Assembly (NCBI GenBank): GCA_964563975.1
Contig: CAZLZJ010000001.1
Span: forward strand, 105,178 to 169,177
Direction of reading: 5' to 3'
Length of the DNA stretch: 64,000 nucleotides
From: JAAYJR01 sp964563975
GTDB lineage: Bacteria > Bacteroidota > Bacteroidia > Bacteroidales > Prolixibacteraceae
Part shown: piece after piece, positions 1-9,270 of the stretch
Numbering within the stretch: the stretch's first letter is position 1
Layout of the letters: each line of letters begins with the position of its first letter
Translations under genes and position numbers: made by a program
Notes under the pieces: generated by a model
Told to the model about the DNA's origin: nothing
Databases searched by the model: none
What the model saw: only the letters and a program-made list of their open reading frames with translations

Positions 1-1361
1 ATGTCTTTTACGGAACGGACTACCATTCGCATCTGGGCACAAAAAGAGCAGGATTGGCATATTTCAATCCTAAAGATGGTTTCCAGCGTGCCATACATAG
101 CCTTGAAGACGGATATTTCAGGACAAAATTCGAAAACGATCTTGTAAGCTTCACCGGCAACAGCGGAATAGGAGTTATAAGCGACACCGAAGCACAACCT
201 ATAGTTGCAAATTCCCACTTAGGTAAATTTGCAATCGTAACAGTAAGCAAGATAGCAAATGCCGAAGAGTTAGAAAGCTCCTTTCTTAATAATCACAGAA
301 CTTTTTCTGAAACAAGCCAAGGCAGTGTAAACCCAACGGAACTTGTTGCAATGCTGATTGCAAACGGTCAAAATTTTGTTGATGGGATTGAAAATACATT
401 CAAAAATATCAAAGGATCATGTTCAATGCTGATACTGACAGAAAAAGAAATAATTGCCGCACGTGATAAGCTTGGACGTACACCGGTAATAATTGGTAAA
501 AATTTAAATGGGCTGGCAGTAGCCTCAGAATCCTGTGCTTTTGCCAATCTGGGTTTTGAAATTGAAAAGTTTTTAGGGCCCGGCGAAATAGTGCGAATCA
601 CTGCCGACGGCTACGAACAGATCAAAAAGCCGTTAAATAAAATGCAGGTATGTGCCTTTCTATGGGTCTATTACGGCTATCCCCCATCATATTACGAAAA
701 TATCAATGTTGACGAAACCCGGTATAGATGCGGCGCCGCATTAGCCAGAAAAGACAATATTGAAGCAGACTTTGTTGCAGGAATACCTGACTCCGGGCTG
801 GGACATGCAATTGGGTACACCAATGAGCGCAATATTCCCTTTATGCGGCCATATGCAAAATATACGCCTACATGGCCACGAAGTTTTATGCCCCAAAACC
901 AGGTAGCCAGAAAATTGGTAGCCAAAATGAAGCTGATACCAAACCCGGCAATAATAAGGGGGAAAAGAGGAATCTTTTTAGATGATTCAATTGTAAGGGG
1001 CACCCAGCTTAAAGATAATACCCGCGATCTTTATACTAAGGGAATTAAAGAGGTTCATATGCGTATTGCATGCCCTCCTTTAACTTACCCCTGTAAATTT
1101 TTAAATTTTTCGCGATCAAAAAAGTCTATCGAACTGGCTACCAGAAAGGCTATTGCCCAGTTAGAAGGCAACGAGGATGTAAATATTAAAAAGTACTCAA
1201 CCACAGATTCTGAAGAGTGCAAAGCAATGATAGAGAGAATCCGTAAAAACCTGGGACTTACAACACTCCAGTATCAAAGCCTTGACGATCTGGTAAAGGC
1301 AATCGGACTGCCTAAGGAGAGTCTTTGCACACACTGCTGGGATGGAAGCAGTTACTTTTAA
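1..1361 (+). CDS. purF: Amidophosphoribosyltransferase-family protein (PurF-like), 5' end cut by window
   Basis: PurF-type enzymes move the glutamine amide nitrogen onto PRPP, the first committed step of purine synthesis in the cytoplasm. The frame is open from base 3, so the N-terminus, including the usual nucleophile position of the glutaminase domain, lies left of the window. An apparent TTG start at 54 is internal, because family-like sequence (GTDYHSHLGTKR) precedes it. The glutaminase half is followed by a phosphoribosyltransferase half with the PRPP loop FLDDSIVRGTQL and the preceding KYTPTWPRSF block. The C-terminus carries a CTHCWDGSS motif. It matches the shorter PurF-like type common in Bacteroidales. 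The family assignment is firm. Whether this copy is the main PurF of the cell cannot be told from the window. Confidence 0.88.
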   Translation, partial: VFYGTDYHSHLGTKRAGLAYFNPKDGFQRAIHSLEDGYFRTKFENDLVSFTGNSGIGVISDTEAQPIVANSHLGKFAIVTVSKIANAEELESSFLNNHRTFSETSQGSVNPTELVAMLIANGQNFVDGIENTFKNIKGSCSMLILTEKEIIAARDKLGRTPVIIGKNLNGLAVASESCAFANLGFEIEKFLGPGEIVRITADGYEQIKKPLNKMQVCAFLWVYYGYPPSYYENINVDETRYRCGAALARKDNIEADFVAGIPDSGLGHAIGYTNERNIPFMRPYAKYTPTWPRSFMPQNQVARKLVAKMKLIPNPAIIRGKRGIFLDDSIVRGTQLKDNTRDLYTKGIKEVHMRIACPPLTYPCKFLNFSRSKKSIELATRKAIAQLEGNEDVNIKKYSTTDSEECKAMIERIRKNLGLTTLQYQSLDDLVKAIGLPKESLCTHCWDGSSYF

Positions 1362-1398
1362 AATAAATATTTCTTAGCTAACTAATATCTTATTCCCG

Positions 1399-2157
1399 AT
1401 GGTAGAAATATGTGCCATTGCTTCAGGCAGTAACGGCAACTGCTATTATATAGGAGATGAGACGGAAGCTCTTCTTATTGATGCCGGAATCTCTTGTAAG
1501 CAGATCCTTCTCCGTATAAAAGAGAAAAACCTTAATCCGCAAAAAATAAAAGGTGTTTTTATCTCTCATGAACATAGCGACCATGTGAGGGGAGCCAGAG
1601 TGCTGGCTAAAAAACTTAACTGCCCGGTCTATATAACAGCAAAAACATACAACGCTCTCAGCAAAAATATGCGCCCGCCATGGCCTAAGTTTTTTAAGCC
1701 GGACACTTCAATCACCATTGGTGAATTTGCAATATTCCCTTTCCTGAAAAATCATGATGCTTCCGAACCATGTTCATTCAGGATCAGCCATCAGGGGAAA
1801 AATATTGGTGTTTTCACAGATATCGGAGAGCCATGCTCAAATGTAATTAACAATCTGGCCATGTGCGATGTAGCTTTCGTTGAGTCAAACTATGACGAAA
1901 ATATGCTGCAGGAAGGATCCTACCCCTATTTGCTGAAGAAAAGAATTGCCTCTTCAAAAGGACATTTATCCAACTTGCAATCATTCAGACTGCTGCACGA
2001 AAATGCAGGAAACCGGATGAAGTGTGTATTTCTGAGCCATCTTTCTGCTGAAAATAACACTCCCCGGCTGGCATTGGAGGCACATCAACTCCTTATGTCA
2101 AAATTTGAAATAAAACTAACCTCAAGGTCGGGGCCGGGCGAGGTATTTATTTTATAG
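1399..2157 (+). CDS. Metallo-beta-lactamase-fold hydrolase, WalJ/YycJ type
   Basis: A 252-residue protein with the metallo-beta-lactamase fold. The metal-binding motif HEHSDH lies at residues 57-62, after an N-terminal strand with the ASGSNGNC signature typical of the YycJ/WalJ group. Later metal ligands are plausible in NHDASEP, FTDIGE and LSHLSAENN. WalJ-like proteins are proposed to be exonucleases or cell-wall-linked hydrolases; the substrate here is unknown. It starts 37 bases after the PurF-like gene on the same strand and has full family length. Family confidence is high; the function is only inferred. Confidence 0.88.
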   Translation: MVEICAIASGSNGNCYYIGDETEALLIDAGISCKQILLRIKEKNLNPQKIKGVFISHEHSDHVRGARVLAKKLNCPVYITAKTYNALSKNMRPPWPKFFKPDTSITIGEFAIFPFLKNHDASEPCSFRISHQGKNIGVFTDIGEPCSNVINNLAMCDVAFVESNYDENMLQEGSYPYLLKKRIASSKGHLSNLQSFRLLHENAGNRMKCVFLSHLSAENNTPRLALEAHQLLMSKFEIKLTSRSGPGEVFIL

Positions 2158-2199
2158 CTTTATCCCGGAAAATTTATATTATCTAAAGAGCAGTAAAAA

Positions 2200-3525
2200 T
2201 TGTTACTAAAAAAGTATACAGACAATATTTCCGGGCTGCAGATATTTCAGATATTCAGATATGGTGTTCTGCTGCTTATAAGTATTGTCTTTGCAAAAAG
2301 TAATCTTACAACCGAAGCTATTGGTGAATATGAATTTTTTATGTTCTTTTCCGCACTGATATGCTCTTTCTGGATTAACGGTCTGATCCAATCATTCCTG
2401 CCTCTATATCATAACAACAATTCATTAAAACCTGCAGCAGGCAGATCGCCGGCAATCTTTAATGCTTTCCTGTTAATAACAGCTTTCAGCCTGATATCAA
2501 TAATTTTAATTTCTATTTTTAAGGAACTTATAATAAAAACATTAACAAAACCCGGAGAGTTTCAGGGCTTTAACTTTATTCTGCTCTATATCTTTTTCAG
2601 CACTCCTGCTTTTTTAATAGAATATATCTATTTATTGAAAAATCAACCGAAAAAAATATTAAAATACGGATTTATCACTTTTTCTCTGCAGCTCCTTTTT
2701 GTTTCAATGCCCATTGTTCTGGGTGGAACCATACAGCTCTCTTTTGCAGGATTAGTTGCTATTTCACTCATCCGGTATATCTGGATTCTTATTTTGATAA
2801 AAAAGTATTCGACACCGGTTTTTTCGATTGCATTCATAAAAGAACATTTATATCTGGCCCTGCCTTTGGTGTTCAGTGCTTTAATAGGCGGGTCAGCAAC
2901 TTATGTTGATGGATTATTGGTTTTATTCAAATTTGATTCAGCCAAATTTGCACTGTTCAGTTATGGAGCACGTGAATTTCCTCTTGTATTACTGATGGCC
3001 AATGCCCTCAGTACAGCATTTATTCCTGAATTTTCTGCCGGTAAAAATATTGAAAATACACTAAACTCATTAAAAAACAGATCTGCAAAGTTAATGCATC
3101 TGCTTTTCCCGGTAACAATGATATTCTTATTGTGCAGCAGCCGGTTATATCCTTTAATATTTAACCGGAATTTTACTGAAAGTGCAGTAATTTTCAATAT
3201 CTACCTCCTTCTTATAATAAGCAGATTAGTTTTCCCTCATACTGTTATCATAGGATTGAAAAAGATGAAAATCATAATGTATGCATCTCTTGTTGAATTA
3301 ATGGTTAATATTTCATTAAGCACTGTTTTTATCAATATCTGGGGTATCGAAGGTGTTGCATTTGCAACATTGATTGCTTACGCCACCCAAAAGATAATCT
3401 GGGTGGTTTATAATAAATTTGTTCTTGGAATACAACCGGCACAATATATTCCCGTACGGATATTCATAATTTATTCATTTATCACAATTGCTCTCTTTTT
3501 ATTTATATATTTAAATATAGTTTAA
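2200..3525 (+). CDS. Polysaccharide/oligosaccharide flippase-like membrane protein
   Basis: A 441-residue, strongly hydrophobic protein with about a dozen predicted membrane segments spread over its whole length, resembling Wzx/MATE-type lipid-linked oligosaccharide flippases. Such proteins move undecaprenyl-linked glycans across the inner membrane. The start used is TTG (LLKKYTDN), because the next in-frame ATG is about 45 codons downstream and would remove the first membrane helix. It lies 42 bases after the hydrolase gene and 37 bases before a methyltransferase gene, so it may be co-transcribed with both. There is no surrounding glycan gene cluster, so the cargo is unknown. Confidence 0.75.
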   Translation: MLLKKYTDNISGLQIFQIFRYGVLLLISIVFAKSNLTTEAIGEYEFFMFFSALICSFWINGLIQSFLPLYHNNNSLKPAAGRSPAIFNAFLLITAFSLISIILISIFKELIIKTLTKPGEFQGFNFILLYIFFSTPAFLIEYIYLLKNQPKKILKYGFITFSLQLLFVSMPIVLGGTIQLSFAGLVAISLIRYIWILILIKKYSTPVFSIAFIKEHLYLALPLVFSALIGGSATYVDGLLVLFKFDSAKFALFSYGAREFPLVLLMANALSTAFIPEFSAGKNIENTLNSLKNRSAKLMHLLFPVTMIFLLCSSRLYPLIFNRNFTESAVIFNIYLLLIISRLVFPHTVIIGLKKMKIIMYASLVELMVNISLSTVFINIWGIEGVAFATLIAYATQKIIWVVYNKFVLGIQPAQYIPVRIFIIYSFITIALFLFIYLNIV

Positions 3526-3562
3526 AAATCATATAATTTTATATCCTTTCATACAAACCGAA

Positions 3563-4480
3563 ATGTCAGCCAAAAATATACTGGAAATATTGCAATGCCC
3601 TGCCTGCAATGCCGGTGATTTATTACTATCGCCTGAAAACAACAGATTAACCTGTAAAAATTGCAGCACAATTTATAATGTTACCGATACAGTTCCTTCT
3701 TTTATTCTTAAAAAAGATAATGCCCCTCCCGTGGCTTCAAAGATTCATATAAATCAAGGTACAACATTCAATTATATTGACCATTATCAAAAAGATGCAG
3801 CAGAGTACGATTATTTTGCTAAACGTGATAATGAAACTGAACATTTGGACCGAAGGATAAGAGAATATATAGCATCATTTATAAATGGCGCCACCGGCAA
3901 CATTTTAGATGCAGGTTGTGGAAAAGCCTGGGTATCACAACTATTTTGTCCTAAAGGTTTCAATGTAATTTCTATGGATATCTCTTTTGAAAATACATCG
4001 CGTGCCCTGAAAAAGTACCCGTTCCCAAACCATTCGGCCGTTATTGCGGATGTTTATGCCCTGCCCTTTAAAGAAAAAAGTTTCGACTATATAGTAGCAT
4101 CAGAGGTAATCGAACATATTGTGGATCCCTCAGATTTTGTAAGATGCCTCTTCAGGGTATTAAAACCCGGGGGAATACTGCTGGTAACAACACCTTATAA
4201 GGAGAAACCTGCCTATTCTCTGTGTATACATTGCAATAAACCTACCCCGTTCAATGCCCACTTACACTCTTTCGACGAGCATAAATTACAATCCCTGTAT
4301 AGTGCAAAAGATTTGAAAAAATTTGATTATAAAACTTTTGGAAATAAAATCTTAATTCATTTCAGAATGCACCATATCTTAAAATATTTTAGTTTTCAAC
4401 TATGGAAGACTTTCGATAAATTTATCAATATAGTTTATAATGCACCGGTTAGGGTTTTAGCCAAATGGGAAAAAAGTTAA
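3563..4480 (+). CDS. Class I SAM methyltransferase with N-terminal Trm112-like zinc ribbon
   Basis: A 305-residue protein in two parts. Residues 1-50 form a Trm112/UPF0434-like zinc ribbon with CxxC pairs at Cys12/Cys15 and Cys31/Cys34. From about residue 112 comes a class I methyltransferase core with the SAM motif LDAGCG (115-120), an acidic loop after the second strand (VISMDIS) and the ASEVIEH/LKPGG pattern of the UbiE/type 11 group. A second CxxC (CIHC) occurs near residue 220. The substrate is unknown. Its position directly after a flippase gene suggests a glycan or lipid target, which is inference only. Confidence 0.83.
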   Translation: MSAKNILEILQCPACNAGDLLLSPENNRLTCKNCSTIYNVTDTVPSFILKKDNAPPVASKIHINQGTTFNYIDHYQKDAAEYDYFAKRDNETEHLDRRIREYIASFINGATGNILDAGCGKAWVSQLFCPKGFNVISMDISFENTSRALKKYPFPNHSAVIADVYALPFKEKSFDYIVASEVIEHIVDPSDFVRCLFRVLKPGGILLVTTPYKEKPAYSLCIHCNKPTPFNAHLHSFDEHKLQSLYSAKDLKKFDYKTFGNKILIHFRMHHILKYFSFQLWKTFDKFINIVYNAPVRVLAKWEKS

Positions 4481-4516
4481 TAATTTTTCACTTATCTTTG
4501 CTTAAAATGCAAGCCT

Positions 4517-5653
4517 ATGCATATAAAAGGAATAACCCGTAATACCCTGCTGATAACCGGCGGACTGTTTCTGATCTTCCTTATATGGTATTTCAGTGCA
4601 ATAGTCACATATATACTGATCTCTGTTGTGCTGGCTTTTATTGGCAGACCTCTGGTAAAATGGCTTTCTCTGCTGCATGTTAAAAAAATTTACCTCCCAA
4701 AAGGAGTAGCTGCACTGATTACACTCATTATAATGTGGTTTGTTCTGTTTGCCCTTTTTAGATTTATAATACCACTTCTGATAAAAGAGTTGGAAACTTT
4801 GTCACAAATTGACATCAAAGCCCTTATAAACTATATTGAAGAGCCCCTTACCAAACTCCTGAGATTATCGGGTGATGAAAGTCTGCTTCTGGAAAATAAA
4901 ACATTTATGGATGTGTTGACAGAAAGAGTAAGTTCAAAATTTGATCTTTCCGGGTTGTCAAATGTTTTTGTTTATGTGGCAGGAACAGTCGGTGATTTTC
5001 TGATAGCGGTATTTTCTATCTCCTTCATTACATTTTTCTTTCTGAAAGAAAAGAGTATGTTTAAAGAAGGTATCCTGCTTATTGTTCCTACAGAGTTTGA
5101 AGAAAAGGTGGCAAATATACTTGATTCAATATCCTACCTTTTAAGAAGGTATTTCCTGGGTATTATTCTTGAAGTATTTATGGTGGGACTATTAGTTACA
5201 CTCGGACTAACAATTGCAGGCATTGAATTCAACCATGCTGTTATTATTGGGTTCTTCTGCGGCCTTTTCAATGTGATTCCATATTTAGGACCGTGGATGG
5301 GGGCTGTTACAGGCCTTCTCATTGGTGCTGCCATAAATATAAATGCAAATTTTATGGATCATACCCTCCCTTTGCTGGGTTTGATGTCTATTGTATTTTT
5401 ATCAGTACAGATTATTGACAATGTGCTCTTTCAACCTCTGATCTATTCCAGCAGCGTTAAGGCGCATCCATTGGAAATATTTTTAGTGATTATGGCAGCA
5501 GGCAGCCTTGCGGGAATATTGGGTATGTTTCTGGCTATACCGGCATATACCATAATCAGAGTTATTGCAAAAGAGTTTTTTGATAATATGAAATTAGTAA
5601 GAAAACTGACTGAAAGTCTTAACAAAGAAGGTGATAAATCAAAAAACCAATGA
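4517..5653 (+). CDS. AI-2E family transporter (YdiK/PerM-like)
   Basis: A 378-residue integral membrane protein of the AI-2E transporter (UPF0118) family. It has an N-terminal pair of membrane helices, a soluble stretch around residues 95-150, then a cluster of helices containing the family signature GLFNVIPYLGPWMG at roughly 250-265 and the PLIYSSSVKAHPLEIF block near 310. Family members export small solutes or exchange ions; only some are linked to autoinducer-2, so no substrate is claimed. It stands alone between the methyltransferase and an ABC exporter, with an 81-base gap downstream. Confidence 0.88.
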   Translation: MHIKGITRNTLLITGGLFLIFLIWYFSAIVTYILISVVLAFIGRPLVKWLSLLHVKKIYLPKGVAALITLIIMWFVLFALFRFIIPLLIKELETLSQIDIKALINYIEEPLTKLLRLSGDESLLLENKTFMDVLTERVSSKFDLSGLSNVFVYVAGTVGDFLIAVFSISFITFFFLKEKSMFKEGILLIVPTEFEEKVANILDSISYLLRRYFLGIILEVFMVGLLVTLGLTIAGIEFNHAVIIGFFCGLFNVIPYLGPWMGAVTGLLIGAAININANFMDHTLPLLGLMSIVFLSVQIIDNVLFQPLIYSSSVKAHPLEIFLVIMAAGSLAGILGMFLAIPAYTIIRVIAKEFFDNMKLVRKLTESLNKEGDKSKNQ

Positions 5654-5734
5654 AAAACCGGCGGGAAAATAATAAGACGGTATCTGACTTTAAAAAATAA
5701 CTCCTTTTATAAAGAGACCAAAAAATATCTGTTA

Positions 5735-6664
5735 ATGGACTTTTTTGAAACAAAAAAAATAACAAAGGTTTTTGCTGCAACCAAAGCTCTTACAGATGTG
5801 AGTATTTCTGTAAAAAAACAGAGTATCTTCGGACTGCTGGGCCCAAACGGAGCGGGAAAAACTACTTTAATTCGCATTATTAATCAAATAACTGCACCCG
5901 ATTCCGGAGAGATATTCCTGCAGGGCAGGAAAATGAGATCATCTGATGTTGCCCTTATCGGGTACCTGCCCGAAGAGAGGGGGCTCTATCCGAAAATAAA
6001 AATAGGAGAACAGGCTGTCTATCTGGCACAGCTAAAAGGACTAAGCAGGCACGATGCTGTTGCCTCACTGAAAAAGTGGTTTGTAAAGTTTGAAATAATG
6101 GATTGGTGGAATAAAAAGGTTGAAGAATTATCAAAGGGAATGCAACAAAAAGTGCAGTTTATTACCACCGTTGCCCATAACCCGAAACTTTTAATCTTTG
6201 ATGAACCATTCAGTGGATTTGATCCTATCAATACCGCTCTACTAAAAAAAGAGATACTCAGCTTACGTGAAAATGGAGCAACAATTATATTCTCAACACA
6301 CAATATGGCTTCTGTTGAAGAGTTGTGTGACCATATTGCCCTGATAAATAAATCAGCCAAAATAGTCGACGGTCCGACAAATGAGATCCGCGAAAAATAT
6401 AAGTCAAATATATTTGAAATTGTTTATAAAGGTGAACCTGCAGATCTATACGGCGTATTAGAAGGTCGTTATAAAATATTGGATCGGTTTACAAGTAATA
6501 ACAGTAACAGGGTAACTGTTCAAAATACCATAAAAGATGCAGGTAATCAGCTTCTCAAAGAAATTATACCAATTGTTGACATAGTTACATTCAGAGAGAT
6601 CATTCCCGGAATGAACGACGTATTTATTAAAGCTGTTGAAGAAGATAACCCCTCAAACAGATAA
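5735..6664 (+). CDS. ABC transporter ATP-binding protein (NatA-like)
   Basis: The ATPase subunit of a two-gene ABC exporter, 309 residues. The Walker A motif GPNGAGKTT is at 36-44, the ABC signature LSKGMQ and the Walker B motif LLIFDEP follow at about 135-165, with the switch histidine in STHNM. The C-terminal 80 residues are the accessory domain typical of NatA-like subunits. The stop codon lies one base before the permease ATG, so translation is probably coupled. NatA/NatB-type exporters move Na+ or other small compounds; the substrate here is not determinable. Confidence 0.93.
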   Translation: MDFFETKKITKVFAATKALTDVSISVKKQSIFGLLGPNGAGKTTLIRIINQITAPDSGEIFLQGRKMRSSDVALIGYLPEERGLYPKIKIGEQAVYLAQLKGLSRHDAVASLKKWFVKFEIMDWWNKKVEELSKGMQQKVQFITTVAHNPKLLIFDEPFSGFDPINTALLKKEILSLRENGATIIFSTHNMASVEELCDHIALINKSAKIVDGPTNEIREKYKSNIFEIVYKGEPADLYGVLEGRYKILDRFTSNNSNRVTVQNTIKDAGNQLLKEIIPIVDIVTFREIIPGMNDVFIKAVEEDNPSNR

Positions 6665-6665
6665 A

Positions 6666-8009
6666 ATGAACAAGACACTATTAATACTGAAACAGGAATA
6701 TTTAAAAAGGGTAACCCGAAAATCATTTATTATTTTAACCTTATTGGTACCATTACTTTTTGCGGGGATGTTTGCCTTGATAATATGGCTGTCCGTAAAA
6801 GAAGATAAACAGGAGCGCTTAATTGCCGTCTATGACGCATCAGCCCTTTTCCTGGGTACTCTTGACGATCCCGAAGGATTGACAAAATTTCATTTTATCC
6901 CGGCAAAAGAATTTGATAAGGTTAAATCCAATCTTAAGGAAAATGGATTTTACGCCCTTCTCTTTATTCCTGATAATATTTTTTCAACCGGAACAGCACA
7001 ACTGATTTCAGAAAAACAGGTTCCCATCGAACTAAACGAACAGATTGAAAGTAAGCTCAGCAATATTATCGAAAGTGAAAAACGAAATAAAATAATATCT
7101 GAAACCGGTATTCCTGACTTGGAAAAGCGCCTTGCTGCCACCCGAACCCGTGTTAAATTAAGCACCCTTAAAGTTACCGAAAGCGGAGATACTACAAAAA
7201 GCTCCTCTGAAATAGCATTTATTGCAAGCTATGCAATGGGATTTCTCATATATTTTTTCGTTTTTATGTATGGCTCGATGGTTATGCGAAGTGTTATGGA
7301 AGAAAAAAAATCACGTATTATCGAAGTTATTATATCTTCTGTGAAACCGATCCAGCTGATGGCAGGCAAAATAATTGGAACAGCCCTTGTAGGGCTCACC
7401 CAGGTTGCCATTTGGGCAATTATAGGTTCAGTTGCCTTAGTTATGGTGCCGGGACTGCTGATTTCCGGAAATACAATCGAAATAGGACAAAGCATAATGG
7501 AAAACCAGCAACAATTTAACAGTCAGCTGCCCCAAATTGCAGACCAGGCCGGTTTAGCAACTATCCTGGAAATGATAGGAAATTTAAATTTAGGGCTGAT
7601 CATTTTTTCATTTATATTCTATTTCCTTGCCGGATATCTGCTGTACAGCTCCCTCCTTGGAGCAATTGGAGCTGCTGTCGACAATGATGAAGATTCACAA
7701 CAATTGGTTTTTCCCATAACAATTCCTCTTATCCTATCAATAATATTACTGTTCCCCATTGCCAGAAACCCTGAAGGGCCCATAGCTTTTTGGGGCTCAA
7801 TGATTCCATTTACCTCACCGGTAGCCATGCTGGCCCGCATTCCGTATGAAATACCTGTATGGGAGCTTCTTCTTTCAATGACCCTTCTCATAATTACCAC
7901 TATCGGAGCTATCTGGATTGCTGCAAAAATTTATAAAACAGGGTTATTGCTTTACGGGAAAAAAATAACCTTAAAAGAGCTGGTGAAATGGATCAGATAT
8001 AAAAATTAA
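6666..8009 (+). CDS. ABC-2 type permease (NatB-like)
   Basis: The membrane partner of the preceding ATPase. An upstream TTG would give ten extra residues inside the ATPase gene; the ATG at 6666 (MNKTLLILKQEY) is preferred because it sits one base after the ATPase stop and starts with the usual amphipathic segment before the first helix. This gives 447 residues. The architecture is one N-terminal helix (about 20-45), a large extracytoplasmic domain of about 150 residues, then five or six helices. The motif EEKKSRIIEVIISSVKP before the second helix is characteristic of NatB-like permeases. Confidence 0.9.
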   Translation: MNKTLLILKQEYLKRVTRKSFIILTLLVPLLFAGMFALIIWLSVKEDKQERLIAVYDASALFLGTLDDPEGLTKFHFIPAKEFDKVKSNLKENGFYALLFIPDNIFSTGTAQLISEKQVPIELNEQIESKLSNIIESEKRNKIISETGIPDLEKRLAATRTRVKLSTLKVTESGDTTKSSSEIAFIASYAMGFLIYFFVFMYGSMVMRSVMEEKKSRIIEVIISSVKPIQLMAGKIIGTALVGLTQVAIWAIIGSVALVMVPGLLISGNTIEIGQSIMENQQQFNSQLPQIADQAGLATILEMIGNLNLGLIIFSFIFYFLAGYLLYSSLLGAIGAAVDNDEDSQQLVFPITIPLILSIILLFPIARNPEGPIAFWGSMIPFTSPVAMLARIPYEIPVWELLLSMTLLIITTIGAIWIAAKIYKTGLLLYGKKITLKELVKWIRYKN

Positions 8010-8018
8010 TCATATTTT

Positions 8019-8930
8019 ATGAAAGCTAACAACATTTTAGAGACTATTGGAAATACACCCCATGTAAAAATAAACCGGCTTTTCCCTGCCGGTTATGAAG
8101 TGTGGGTAAAAGTTGAAAAAACCAATCCGGGAGGAAGTATTAAAGACCGCATTGCTCTGTCTATGGTGGAGGATGCTGAAAACAAAGGGTTATTAAATCC
8201 CGGCTCAGTGATTATAGAACCTACTTCGGGAAATACAGGAATAGGACTTGCATTGGTTGCCGCAGTAAAGGGTTACCGCTTGATCCTTACCATGCCCGAA
8301 TCGATGTCTGTGGAGAGGCGGCAGGTGTTAAATGCCCTTGGGGCAGAGTTAGTGCTTACCCCAAAAGAAAAAGGGATGAACGGTTCAATTGATAAAGCCA
8401 AAGAGCTGGCGTCCCGGATAAAAAAATCATGGATCCCTTTTCAATTTAAAAATCCGGCAAATATTGACGTTCACCGGAGAAAAACCGCAACGGAAATTTT
8501 AAAAGATTTTCCCGGCGGATTAGACTATTTGATTTCGGGTGTTGGTACGGGAGGTCATATCAGCGGTGTAGCAGAAACATTAAAAAAAGAGTTCCCGGAA
8601 CTGAAAGTATTTGCAGTAGAACCATCTGAAAGTCCCGTAATCAGTGGTGGCCAACCGGGGCCTCATAAGATACAGGGAATAGGAGCAGGTTTTATTCCGG
8701 AAAACCTGAAAACAGAACTGCTCGACGGTACAATAACAGTATCTAAAGAAGAGGCATATGAATATGCAAAAAAAGCAGCCACAATGGAAGGCTTATTTAT
8801 CGGAATATCATCCGGAGCCTCACTGGCTGCTATAGCAAAAAAGCTTCATGAAGTGCCGGAAGGATCACGGATATTAACCTTTATATATGACCATGGAGAA
8901 AGATATCTCTCAATACCTGATCTATATTAA
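8019..8930 (+). CDS. cysK: Cysteine synthase (O-acetylserine sulfhydrylase)
   Basis: A PLP enzyme making L-cysteine from O-acetylserine and sulfide in the cytoplasm. The length of 303 residues is normal for CysK/CysM. The Schiff-base lysine is Lys42 in PGGSIKDR. The substrate loop TSGNTG is at 69-74, the phosphate-binding loop is GVGTGGH, and GISSGAS carries the PLP pyridine-contacting serine. There is no CBS or regulatory domain. It starts 9 bases after the ABC permease, and its end is 6 bases from the convergent DUF3467 gene. CysK versus CysM is not separable by eye; CysK is the better guess. Confidence 0.92.
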   Translation: MKANNILETIGNTPHVKINRLFPAGYEVWVKVEKTNPGGSIKDRIALSMVEDAENKGLLNPGSVIIEPTSGNTGIGLALVAAVKGYRLILTMPESMSVERRQVLNALGAELVLTPKEKGMNGSIDKAKELASRIKKSWIPFQFKNPANIDVHRRKTATEILKDFPGGLDYLISGVGTGGHISGVAETLKKEFPELKVFAVEPSESPVISGGQPGPHKIQGIGAGFIPENLKTELLDGTITVSKEEAYEYAKKAATMEGLFIGISSGASLAAIAKKLHEVPEGSRILTFIYDHGERYLSIPDLY

Positions 8931-8936
8931 AAGTAT

Positions 8937-9260
8937 TTATGCCTGCGCCGTGGGTCCGCCAAAACTTAAAGGCGGCATAGATGGATCAGAACCCGGCATA
9001 AAATTTTTTATCTGTCCGTGAACAGCTTCATATTTTTTAATATTATCCTGCAAAGCCAATAACAAACGTTTTGCATGCCCGGGAGTAAGTATCACTCTGG
9101 ATTTCACATTAGCTTTTGGAATACCCGGCATAATCCTGATAAAGTCGATAATAAACTCGGAAGCAGAATGGGTAATCACTGCAAGATTGGAGTATATACC
9201 CTGAGCCACTTCCTCATTGAGCTCAATATTCAGCTGTTGTTTTTTCTTTTGATCGTCCAT
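8937..9260 (-). CDS. DUF3467 domain protein
   Basis: A 107-residue soluble protein matching DUF3467 (LNIELNEEVAQGIYSN at the start, then a FIRIMPG block and an LTPGHAKRLLLAL block). Its function is unknown. In Bacteroidota it is regularly the last gene after rpoC, as here with only 10 bases between them, so it is expected to be co-transcribed with RNA polymerase. The C-terminus is rich in Pro, Gly and Ser. Confidence 0.88.
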   Translation of the reverse strand: MDDQKKKQQLNIELNEEVAQGIYSNLAVITHSASEFIIDFIRIMPGIPKANVKSRVILTPGHAKRLLLALQDNIKKYEAVHGQIKNFMPGSDPSMPPLSFGGPTAQA

Positions 9261-9270
9261 AATATTATAC

